Assembly (NCBI RefSeq): GCF_900108295.1
Contig: NZ_FNWK01000001.1
Location: 1,550,001-1,614,000, forward strand
Source: Sphingopyxis sp. YR583
Lineage (GTDB): Bacteria; Pseudomonadota; Alphaproteobacteria; Sphingomonadales; Sphingomonadaceae
Length of the DNA stretch: 64,000 nt
Direction: 5' to 3'
Position numbers and translations under genes: made by a program. Positions 57,767 through 64,000 of the stretch are shown here, piece by piece. The notes beneath the pieces are model-generated. The model was not told where the DNA came from. It saw only the letters and a program-made list of their open reading frames with translations, and did no database searches. Position 1 is the stretch's first letter. Every line of letters starts with the position of its first letter.

Positions 57767-58753
57767 ATGGCACAGATCACGAATTTCGCTTTCATCGCGC
57801 GGTTGCGCAGCGATGCCAGTCACCACGTCATCCGTTATCGCAACGGGCGCATTCGCCAGAGCGGGCGGGGCCTCGTTTTCTGGTTCCGGCCTGAAACGGC
57901 TAGCGTTGCCGAGGTCCCGATGGACGACCGCGAGATGACACTGTTCGTGAAGGGGCGTAGCGCCGACTTCCAGCAAGTGAACGTCCAGGGCATTCTTGGC
58001 TGGCGGGTCGCCGAACCGGACCGGGTGGCCGAACGCATCGATTTCACCATCGGCCTCGCCAACGGTCAGTATATCCGTGAACCGATTGAACGGATCGAGA
58101 CGCGGCTTGCCGGCCTCGTGAATCAGGCGACGTTGCAATATCTGGCTGAGGCCCCGGTGCGTGCGCTGCTCGATGCCGGCGTCGAACCGCTCCGCCAGAG
58201 ACTGGAAGCCGCACTCGCAAACGATCCGGCTCTCACTGAAATTGGTCTCGCTATCGTCGCAGTCCGATTGAACAATCTCGCGCCGAGCAGCGAGCTGGAA
58301 CGCGCGCTTCAAACGCCGACATTTGAAGCGCTCCAGCAGAAGGCGGATGAGGCGATGTTCGAACGCCGCGCGCTCGCGGTCGACAAGGAGCGCGCGATTG
58401 CGGAGAATGAACTCGGCAACAAAACTGAGCTTGCTCGCCGCGAGAAGCAGCTGATCGCAGAGGAAGCCGAGAACGCCAGAGATCGTGCCGCCGGTCTCGC
58501 CGAGGCCCAGAAGGTCGAGGCGGAGGCTGAAGCAGGCCGTATCCGCATCGTGGAAGGCGCTAAGGCCGAGGCCGAGCAGGCCCATATCGCAGTTTATCGC
58601 AATCTGCCGCCAGCCGTTCTCTTGGGACTGGCAGCACGCGAACTTGCCGGCAATCTCGACACGATCGAGCATCTGAACGTCACGCCCGATCTGCTCGCGG
58701 CGGTCATGCGTGAGTTCAGGCCGGCCCCTGCCGGGGCAATCACCGAGCAGTAA
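57767..58753 (+). CDS. SPFH/band-7 domain protein
   Basis: A 328-residue protein. The SPFH fold spans residues 15-190 (HHVIRYRNGRIRQSGRG; NVQGILGWRV; the LTEIGLAIVAVRLNNLAPS segment), followed by an alanine/glutamate-rich coiled coil (residues 195-280, ERRALAVDKERAIAENEL). Unlike most stomatin or flotillin proteins it has no evident N-terminal membrane anchor. SPFH proteins form large membrane-associated rings. It starts 11 bases after the NrtR-like gene with GGGAGG upstream. Confidence 0.85.
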   Translation: MAQITNFAFIARLRSDASHHVIRYRNGRIRQSGRGLVFWFRPETASVAEVPMDDREMTLFVKGRSADFQQVNVQGILGWRVAEPDRVAERIDFTIGLANGQYIREPIERIETRLAGLVNQATLQYLAEAPVRALLDAGVEPLRQRLEAALANDPALTEIGLAIVAVRLNNLAPSSELERALQTPTFEALQQKADEAMFERRALAVDKERAIAENELGNKTELARREKQLIAEEAENARDRAAGLAEAQKVEAEAEAGRIRIVEGAKAEAEQAHIAVYRNLPPAVLLGLAARELAGNLDTIEHLNVTPDLLAAVMREFRPAPAGAITEQ

Positions 58754-58764
58754 GGACGGGAGCC

Positions 58765-59658
58765 ATGACCTCCACTGCCCCCCGCGCTGTGTTTGTGACG
58801 CGCGAGACCGACTATGAACTGCTTCTCGCGCGCCACGCGACGCGCGAACAGGCCCGTTTCTATCTCGACACGCGCGGGCAAGAGCTGGCCCAGCTTGAGG
58901 CGCGGCAGGAGCAGTTTCAGGCGGTCCTACGTCAGGCCCGGGCAGCCGTCCCCGTCGATTGGCGACAAACCCTCGTTCGCCGTGCTGATCTTGATCGCTT
59001 CCTTTTCGCGCCCGAAGACGTGATCGTGGCCGTCGGGCAGGATGGCCTAGTCGCTAACGTTGCCAAATATCTGACTGACCAACCTGTGCTGGGGGTTAAC
59101 CCCGCACCCGATCTTTACGACGGCGTCCTCGTCCGCGTCGGACTGAATCGGCTCGGCGCAGCCTTGCCCGCCTGCATCCATGGCGACGTTGCGGTCGAGA
59201 ACCGGACAATGGTCGAGGGCGTACTGGACACTGGCGAAAAGCTGGTGGCGTTAAATGAACTGTTCGTGGGGCATCGCAGCCATCAATCGGCGAGGTATCG
59301 GATCGCGGTTGGCGATACCACCGAAGATCATTCTTCAAGTGGTCTGATCGTCGCGTCCGGTACAGGGGCGACCGGTTGGGCGCGCTCGATCATGGAGGCG
59401 ACCGGACAGCAGGTGGCGCTCGAGCCGCAGGAGCGCGCGGTTGGCTATTTCGTCCGCGAACCATTCCCCAGCATCGCGACTGACACTCTGCTTCGTGCTG
59501 GAAAGCTAGACCAGACCGCCCTTCAGGTCACGTCGCGCATGAACGATGGCGGCGTCATATTTGCCGATGGTATCGAGCAAGATTTTCTGCTTTTCGACTG
59601 GGGCAGGCAGGTGTCGCTTGCTCCTTCCGAGCGTATACTTCGCCTGATTACGACGTGA
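58765..59658 (+). CDS. NAD(+) kinase-like protein
   Basis: A 297-residue protein. The family GGDGT motif is altered to VGQDGLVANVAKYL; LGVNPAPDLYDGVL, LNELFVGHRSHQSARY, and SGLIVASGTGATGW (family TPTGSTA/W block) are present. It is either a divergent NAD kinase or a sugar/nucleotide kinase of the same fold. The first 80 residues are an extra N-terminal helical part. Third gene of the NrtR-SPFH unit, starting 11 bases after it, so NAD metabolites likely connect the set. Confidence 0.8.
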   Translation: MTSTAPRAVFVTRETDYELLLARHATREQARFYLDTRGQELAQLEARQEQFQAVLRQARAAVPVDWRQTLVRRADLDRFLFAPEDVIVAVGQDGLVANVAKYLTDQPVLGVNPAPDLYDGVLVRVGLNRLGAALPACIHGDVAVENRTMVEGVLDTGEKLVALNELFVGHRSHQSARYRIAVGDTTEDHSSSGLIVASGTGATGWARSIMEATGQQVALEPQERAVGYFVREPFPSIATDTLLRAGKLDQTALQVTSRMNDGGVIFADGIEQDFLLFDWGRQVSLAPSERILRLITT

Positions 59659-59740
59659 GCTGGACGTCGCCGACGTGAAGGTTATCCGGCATATGTGGTG
59701 ATGCGGCCATCGCTGATCTTGTTCTGGAGGATTATCACTG

Positions 59741-60025
59741 ATGGCTATTAAAATTCATCCCTCGATCCATGTTCATCCCGGCCCTTGGCTCAAGAGGCAC
59801 ATCGTGGAGCCGCACGGCATTAACTTGCAGGATTTGGCGCAGCATTTCAGCGTATCTCACCAGAATCTGCGCAATGTGCTTAGCGGCCATACCGGGCTGA
59901 CGGCCGATATGGCGATCCGATTCGAAAAGGCGTTTAGCCTGAAAGCTGACACTCTCATGCGGATGCAAGGAGCATATGACCTTGCTCAATACCTGCCGAG
60001 ACCCAGCGCTATGTCGCGGCGGTGA
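59741..60025 (+). CDS. HigA-type XRE antitoxin-like regulator, no toxin partner seen
   Basis: A 94-residue protein starting IHPSIHVHPGPWLKRHIVEP, the HigA family opening. The helix-turn-helix is LAQHFSVSHQNLRNVLSG, and FEKAFSLKADTLMRMQGAYDL closes the family pattern. HigB normally lies just upstream; the 82 bases there are too short for it and show no remnant I recognise. It may be a lone regulator or left from a decayed toxin-antitoxin pair. Confidence 0.87.
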   Translation: MAIKIHPSIHVHPGPWLKRHIVEPHGINLQDLAQHFSVSHQNLRNVLSGHTGLTADMAIRFEKAFSLKADTLMRMQGAYDLAQYLPRPSAMSRR

Positions 60026-60140
60026 GCCTGACGCTCCGTTCTCCGTAAAGCGAATATCCAGCCAGCTTTCACCGGACAGGGCGGCGGCCTGTTTCTTGTC
60101 CGGCACGCGCGCAGCCTTCGTGACCGCCGAATGATCCCTG
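60018..60140 (-). pseudogene. possible gene fragment next to higA
   Basis: On the minus strand a frame with coding-like composition (VPDKKQAAALSGESWLDIRF) runs into the end of the higA gene on the other strand and then loses coherent character. It may be the 5' stump of an accessory gene cut by rearrangement. Weak evidence. Confidence 0.3.
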
Positions 60141-60170
60141 CCCGGTCCCCAGACTATCGCGGGAACCGGG
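60141..60170 (-). terminator. hairpin after the CBASS operon, terminator candidate
   Basis: CCCGGTCCCC at 60141-60150 pairs with GGGAACCGGG at 60161-60170 (one G-T pair), 14 bases beyond the CD-NTase stop on the minus strand. No T run follows, so termination is uncertain. Confidence 0.4.
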
Positions 60171-60183
60171 CCGGGCCGTGCTT

Positions 60184-61317
60184 TTAGGCGGCGTCCGGGA
60201 TATAGGCGTTGCGCAGCGCCTCGGCGATGATTTGCTGCGTCGGTGCCTGCAGGCCGCGAATGACATTCGACTGCTCGCGCGCCACCTCGCCGGCGAGATT
60301 GTCGAGTTCGGCCGAGATCACCCGCAAACCGTCGATCTTGTCGTCGGTGTTCAGGATGGGGCGGGTGCCGTCAGGCGTACGCAGCTGCCGGGCGCTGTCC
60401 TTGTTGTTCCAGCACCAGTCGAAGAAGCGCTGCGTCTCCGCGAGGATCGAAAGCTCGAACTGATAGCCCGCGCGGAGCATCGCGCGATCGGCATGGTAGA
60501 GAAGCGCAGCAATGTCAAAGCTCGGCAGCTTCATCGCCGCCTGTTCGTCCTCGGCGTCATTCTTGACATTTTTCGCCAGCCGGATCGCCTTCTTGAGCCC
60601 GCCCAGCGTCGAACCATCGGCCTCGTTGATCCGTTGGATGTGAAGAAACGGCAGGTTCTCGATCGTCGTCGGCACATGCTTGTTGAGGATCGTCACGCCC
60701 CGCTCATGCTCCTGCTGCGCGGCCTGATAGTCGATATTGTCATGCCAGTGCGACGGCACGACGTCGACCGGGCGGGGCAGAGACCCGCCCGACATTGCGA
60801 TGGCCTTGCCGCCGGTGCAGTCCACCGTGACGGCGGGATAGGCAGCCGTCAGCACTTTCTCGGCCTCGCGGCGGAGTTCGAGAAGGACGTCGACCGGACG
60901 GCGATCGCTCGGCCTGTACCAGCCAGCCCGCGCCAGCGCCCCGCCCTGGGTATAGGTCAGGAAGGATCCCGCAAGCGTGAGCAGGTCCACATCGCTGACG
61001 CCGCGAATATGGACGTCGAGCGGAACCGAGCCCTGCAGGCGCAGGTCGACATCCATCGAGAGACCCTGCTGGAGCTGTTTGCCGACACGGATCGCGGTCT
61101 CGATCGAAATGTCGGTGTAGCGCTTCTCGACCGGCTGCATCGCCCCGAGAGCATAGCGGGTGAAGGGCTGCGCCGTGGCGCGCTTCTCCCACTTTTCGAG
61201 GATCATGCTGTCGTTGACGATCGAGGCGGCAAATTCCTTGCTGACCCGGTCGAGCCGGTCGGTGCCCTTGCGGCGCTTGTTGAGATTGGTCAGGCGATCA
61301 TTGATATTGCGAGCCAT
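60184..61317 (-). CDS. CBASS oligonucleotide cyclase (CD-NTase)
   Basis: A 377-residue nucleotidyltransferase of the CD-NTase family. The motif LQGSVPLDVHIRGVSDVDLL places Gly96-Ser97 and the catalytic Asp109 and Asp111; the third acidic residue is Asp185 in RPVDVVPSHW. These enzymes make cyclic di- or trinucleotides on phage infection to activate an effector. The ATG shares one base with the effector stop (TGATG), so the two are translationally coupled. No ubiquitin-like or HORMA accessory genes, so this is a minimal type I layout. The product nucleotide cannot be read from the sequence. Confidence 0.92.
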   Translation of the reverse strand: MARNINDRLTNLNKRRKGTDRLDRVSKEFAASIVNDSMILEKWEKRATAQPFTRYALGAMQPVEKRYTDISIETAIRVGKQLQQGLSMDVDLRLQGSVPLDVHIRGVSDVDLLTLAGSFLTYTQGGALARAGWYRPSDRRPVDVLLELRREAEKVLTAAYPAVTVDCTGGKAIAMSGGSLPRPVDVVPSHWHDNIDYQAAQQEHERGVTILNKHVPTTIENLPFLHIQRINEADGSTLGGLKKAIRLAKNVKNDAEDEQAAMKLPSFDIAALLYHADRAMLRAGYQFELSILAETQRFFDWCWNNKDSARQLRTPDGTRPILNTDDKIDGLRVISAELDNLAGEVAREQSNVIRGLQAPTQQIIAEALRNAYIPDAA

Positions 61318-61946
61318 CACTTGGCCTCCTTTACGAGATTCATGGTTCCAAAAGTGTTCCGGCCGCGGCCGTTGAAATATTCGCCCGATGCGGAGCTGCC
61401 GTCAGAGGGGAAGATGAGTTCGGCAAAGCCGTGGTGTGCGGCGAGATCGGTCTCGCCCACGCGCGGGTGGTTGCGGTAGTGATAGAGCAGCCGGTATCCG
61501 ACCGCCGCATCGTAGAGGAGGGCTGCCGCGACGCTGTCAGACGAGGACTGGCTGGTCTCGAGATGGACACGGATGCGATCCCACGACTGGACGATCGTGA
61601 TCCTCGCGTTCCAGGGAAAAGGCGGGTTCTTGTCGAGGCTCACGCCTTCACACACCCAGCTTCCCGCGAGATGTGGAACCTTGAGCAAGCGACCGAGCAG
61701 ACCGATGCGCCAAGCGTAATGATCGAAGAGCCAGTAGAGCAGGGTGTAGACCATTCCCGCGCCGACGAGCGAGAGAACGGCGGGCGGGAGGTTGGCGTTG
61801 ATCCCGAAGGAGCGGGCGAGGTCGATGGCGGACAACAGAACGAAGACCGCTGCCGCCGAGATCGTGGCGGACGCGCGGGCGATCCATTTTCCGACAGCCG
61901 AACGGTTGTAACCACCAAGCAGGGCATATTCGTGTTCGAGGGACAT
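61317..61946 (-). CDS. cap15: CBASS membrane effector, Cap15/S-2TMBeta type
   Basis: A 209-residue protein with two membrane helices (about residues 25-46 and 53-73) and a C-terminal beta-rich domain (94-206). Family landmarks are GSWVCEGV, ITIVQSWDRIRVHLETSQSS, LLYHYRNHP, HHGFAELIF and GEYFNGRGRNTFGTM. In characterised CBASS systems the beta-barrel binds the cyclic nucleotide and the transmembrane part assembles to break the inner membrane, killing the infected cell. First gene of the operon; AAAGGAG lies 11 bases upstream of the ATG and a sigma-54 promoter just beyond. Confidence 0.92.
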   Translation of the reverse strand: MSLEHEYALLGGYNRSAVGKWIARASATISAAAVFVLLSAIDLARSFGINANLPPAVLSLVGAGMVYTLLYWLFDHYAWRIGLLGRLLKVPHLAGSWVCEGVSLDKNPPFPWNARITIVQSWDRIRVHLETSQSSSDSVAAALLYDAAVGYRLLYHYRNHPRVGETDLAAHHGFAELIFPSDGSSASGEYFNGRGRNTFGTMNLVKEAK

Positions 61947-61989
61947 TGCGGGTTAATTCTCCTTTCACGTTAATGGTGACGGAGACTTC

Positions 61990-62004
61990 GCAGGAAGCGT
62001 GCCA
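61990..62004 (-). promoter_or_regulatory. sigma-54 (-24/-12) promoter for the CBASS operon
   Basis: Read on the minus strand, TGGCACG-CTTC-CTGC matches the consensus TGGCACG-N4-TTGC at 10 of 11 fixed positions, with GG and GC exactly 10 bases apart. Transcription would begin near 61978, about 32 bases before the cap15 ATG, with the ribosome binding site between. The divergent gene at 62102 encodes a sigma-54 activator. Confidence 0.8.
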
Positions 62005-62071
62005 ATTCTGTTTTGCGCGGTAATCTGCCAATATTTTTATCGGCAGCCATCGCTCCATGATAAAACATTCG

Positions 62072-62096
62072 ATAATATGATATGATTTGTTATTAT
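62072..62096. promoter_or_regulatory. AT-rich dyad, candidate enhancer-binding site
   Basis: ATAATA at 62072-62077 and TATTAT at 62091-62096 around a 13-base centre holding TGATATGATTTGT. It is centred about 81 bases upstream of the -24 element of the cap15 promoter and 6 bases before the activator start, which suits both activation of cap15 and autoregulation. Inference only. Confidence 0.4.
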
Positions 62097-62101
62097 GTGG
62101 G

Positions 62102-63589
62102 ATGCAGATTCTTTTTGCCTGGATTGGCCGCGCCGACCTCGATGCTGAGCAGCTATCTTTCGTCGGTCCCATATTGGACGCGCTGCGCAGTCGCCCGTTC
62201 AACGCCGCTTATCTTCTGTGCAACTGGCCTGAGGCGGAAATGGAACGCTATCGCGACTGGCTCGCGCGCGAGGCGCCAACCGTCCGCATCGTCGCGCGGC
62301 TCGCGCTGCTTTCGCAGCCCAACGCCTTCACCGAAATCTACCGTCACGCTTCCGCGTTCATCGCCGAGGCGCTGGAATCGGCTGGTCCGATGACCGCGCT
62401 CACCTTTCATCTCAGCCCCGGCACACCTGTCATGGCGTCAGTTTGGCTCTTGCTCGCAACCTCGCGTTTTCCCGCCGAGCTCATCGAATCATCGGCGGGA
62501 TCGCTCAACACCGTCCAGCATCCGTTCAACTTGCCGGCCGAGATTCTTCCCGACCTGTTGCGCGAGCCCGATCGTCGCCTCGCCGAATCCTCGGCCGAAC
62601 GCCCGGGCGCGGAAAGCAGTTTTGGAGCAATCGTCACGCGAAGCCCAGCAATGAAACGCGTTGTGGCCCTCGCGAGAAAGGCAGCTCCGCGCAATGTGCC
62701 GCTCCTCATCGAAGGGGAGTCGGGTACCGGCAAGGAGCTGATGGCGCGCGCGGTTCATTCGATCAGCCCGCGCGCAGGCAAGGCCATGGTCGTGGTGAAC
62801 TGCGGCGCGATCCCCACCAATCTCGTCGAATCGCGGCTTTTCGGGCACAATAAGGGCGCCTTTACCGGCGCCGACCGGGCGCAGCCGGGCTGCTTCGAGG
62901 AAGCCGATGGCGGCACCCTGTTCCTCGACGAGGTGGGCGAACTGCCGCTTTCGGCGCAGGTGGCGCTCTTGCGCGTACTCCAGGAAGGGGAGGTAACGCG
63001 CATTGGCGAAAATATCGTGCGCGAGGTCGATGTGCGGGTCATCGCCGCAACCAATCGCGACCTTTTTGCCGAGACGATCGAGCGGCGGTTTCGCGAAGAC
63101 CTTTTCTATCGCCTCGCCGTCCTGCGTATCCATTTGCCGCCCTTGCGCGAGCGGGAAGGCGATTTGCCGCTGCTGCTCGACGAGCTGCTGGCCCGGATCA
63201 ACGAAGAGATGGCGGATGATCCACTCTTCAAGGCGAAGGATCTCGATGCCGGGGCACGCGCCGTGCTCTTGGATCAGCGTTGGCCCGGAAATGTTCGGGA
63301 ACTCCAAAACACTTTGCGCCGCGCACTTGTATGGTCAGATCGGCAGATGCTGCAGGCCGACGACATCGCGGATGCGCTCTTGCCGGAAATTGTCCCGCGA
63401 AACGATGACATATTGGACCGGCCAATCGGCAAAGGGTTCAATCTGGATCAAATTCTTCGGGACGTGGAAACCCATTATATAAGTCGCGCGCTTGATAGCG
63501 CCGGCGGAAACAAGTCGCGTGCGGCTCGACTTATCGGCTATTCCAGTTATCAGCAGCTCGATGCACGGCGCGCGAAACTCGGTTTGTAA
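62102..63589 (+). CDS. sigma-54-dependent activator with CARF/RtcR-like sensor domain
   Basis: A 495-residue enhancer-binding protein. Residues 1-155 form a Rossmann-like sensor with [15 protein letters not shown] (residues 101-115), which resembles the GTP/GTxxM loop of CARF domains, as in RtcR. The AAA+ domain has Walker A GESGTGKE (205-212), GAFTGA (252-257) for sigma-54 contact, and Walker [11 protein letters not shown] Fis-type helix-turn-helix ends the protein (about 449-493). Divergent from the CBASS operon. The ligand is unknown: RtcR senses RNA ends, CARF domains often bind cyclic oligonucleotides. Confidence 0.88.
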   Translation: MQILFAWIGRADLDAEQLSFVGPILDALRSRPFNAAYLLCNWPEAEMERYRDWLAREAPTVRIVARLALLSQPNAFTEIYRHASAFIAEALESAGPMTALTFHLSPGTPVMASVWLLLATSRFPAELIESSAGSLNTVQHPFNLPAEILPDLLREPDRRLAESSAERPGAESSFGAIVTRSPAMKRVVALARKAAPRNVPLLIEGESGTGKELMARAVHSISPRAGKAMVVVNCGAIPTNLVESRLFGHNKGAFTGADRAQPGCFEEADGGTLFLDEVGELPLSAQVALLRVLQEGEVTRIGENIVREVDVRVIAATNRDLFAETIERRFREDLFYRLAVLRIHLPPLREREGDLPLLLDELLARINEEMADDPLFKAKDLDAGARAVLLDQRWPGNVRELQNTLRRALVWSDRQMLQADDIADALLPEIVPRNDDILDRPIGKGFNLDQILRDVETHYISRALDSAGGNKSRAARLIGYSSYQQLDARRAKLGL

Positions 63590-63651
63590 CGGGGACGAAT
63601 CGGCGGGCGCGGCAGCGAGCAAAAAATCAGGAAATAGGGTTCGGGGGAACC

Positions 63652-64000
63652 ATGGCGTTCAAAATCGACTGGCAATTTATTCAGGAATTTCATCCGCTCC
63701 CCAATAGCGATCGACGTCTCCTGCTGAAAGCCCTCGGCATCGAAACGGTCTCTAATCGCGATGACGAGTCCTTTTATCTTTGGCTTGCCGAATATTATCG
63801 CGCTGGATACGGACCGCTGCTCGACGAAGCGATCCGCAAATCCTCGGCGAAACCCGACGAGAGGTCGCTCGATGCGCTGCTTCGCCAGTGGTTGATTGGC
63901 CGGACCGACTTTCCTCCCCGCCGCCGCTACGGCAACACGCGGGCTCAAATCAGGACAATGCTGGCGTGTCTCGATCCCGATTGCGAGGTCGCGCAGCAGA
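63652..64000 (+). CDS. hypothetical protein (5' part; gene leaves the window)
   Basis: An open frame of 116 codons from ATG 63652 to the edge, without a stop. GGGGGAAC lies just before the start and it follows the activator gene by 62 bases in the same direction. It opens MAFKIDWQFIQEFHPL and is rich in Leu and Arg with helical character, without a signal peptide. No family recognised. No sigma-54 promoter is seen before it, so it is probably cotranscribed with the activator. Confidence 0.6.
   Translation, partial: MAFKIDWQFIQEFHPLPNSDRRLLLKALGIETVSNRDDESFYLWLAEYYRAGYGPLLDEAIRKSSAKPDERSLDALLRQWLIGRTDFPPRRRYGNTRAQIRTMLACLDPDCEVAQQ

Noticed and set aside
59659..59740. HigB toxin gene upstream of higA
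   Set aside because: Only 82 bases are available and none of the frames resembles HigB.
59735..60106. 123-codon minus-strand frame across higA
   Set aside because: Most of it is antisense to higA; only the first part (60018-60106) looks coding and is kept as a possible fragment.
60178..61479. 433-codon plus-strand frame across the CD-NTase
   Set aside because: Antisense to the CD-NTase with its catalytic motifs; no family features and arginine-rich composition typical of antisense frames in GC-rich DNA.

Overview
The window reads as a high-GC alphaproteobacterial chromosome from the Sphingomonadales, most like Sphingopyxis or a close relative. This is inferred from gene content, not from a database search. 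The signs are two large paralogous TonB-dependent receptors, the cell-cycle genes mipZ and divK, a pgmG-like phosphomannomutase, rpoN next to lptB, DUF3572 and MmcB proteins, ATGA/GTGA start-stop overlaps, and cysteine-free L33 and L36 ribosomal proteins. I saw no tRNA, rRNA or CRISPR array.

Layout. Bases 1-5836 hold a tightly overlapping MoxR cluster (DUF4129 end, DUF4350, MoxR ATPase, DUF58, SpoIIM-like, RDD). Bases 5823-13545 hold a nitroreductase, lipoproteins, gyrB, an RlpA-like protein, glutaminase and a VOC-ArsR-SRPBCC operon. Bases 13661-17936 carry the helicase and phosphoesterase of the ligase-associated repair set, with an aspartyl protease gene between them. Two tandem TonB-dependent receptors (18089-23916) end in clear terminators. 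Bases 24107-44057 are housekeeping: rpmI-rplT, hisN, prs, nadE, gltX, tonB-like, rpmG, divK, panC, mipZ, pgmG-like, lptB, rpoN and rpmJ. Bases 44155-52476 carry a HAD hydrolase, an oligopeptidase, aminopeptidase P, a thioesterase, ribD-ribE and mmcB.

From about 52500 to the end the character changes: long AT-richer intergenic stretches, strong inverted repeats, hypothetical genes and a structured RNA-like leader. I read this as an accessory island. It holds (a) a three-gene operon of NrtR/Nudix-type regulator, SPFH protein and NAD-kinase-like protein, (b) an orphan HigA-type antitoxin, (c) a compact CBASS anti-phage operon made of a 2TM-beta-barrel effector (Cap15/S-2TMBeta type) and a CD-NTase, and (d) a divergent sigma-54 activator whose N-terminus looks like a CARF/RtcR nucleotide-sensing domain. 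A near-consensus sigma-54 promoter (14 of 15 bases) lies directly before cap15, and an AT-rich dyad sits about 80 bp upstream of it at the activator gene.

The most interesting proposal is therefore an inducible CBASS: a ligand-sensing CARF-like enhancer-binding protein, working with RpoN (also encoded in this window), would switch on the effector and cyclase. The operon parts are read from sequence; the regulatory link is inference.
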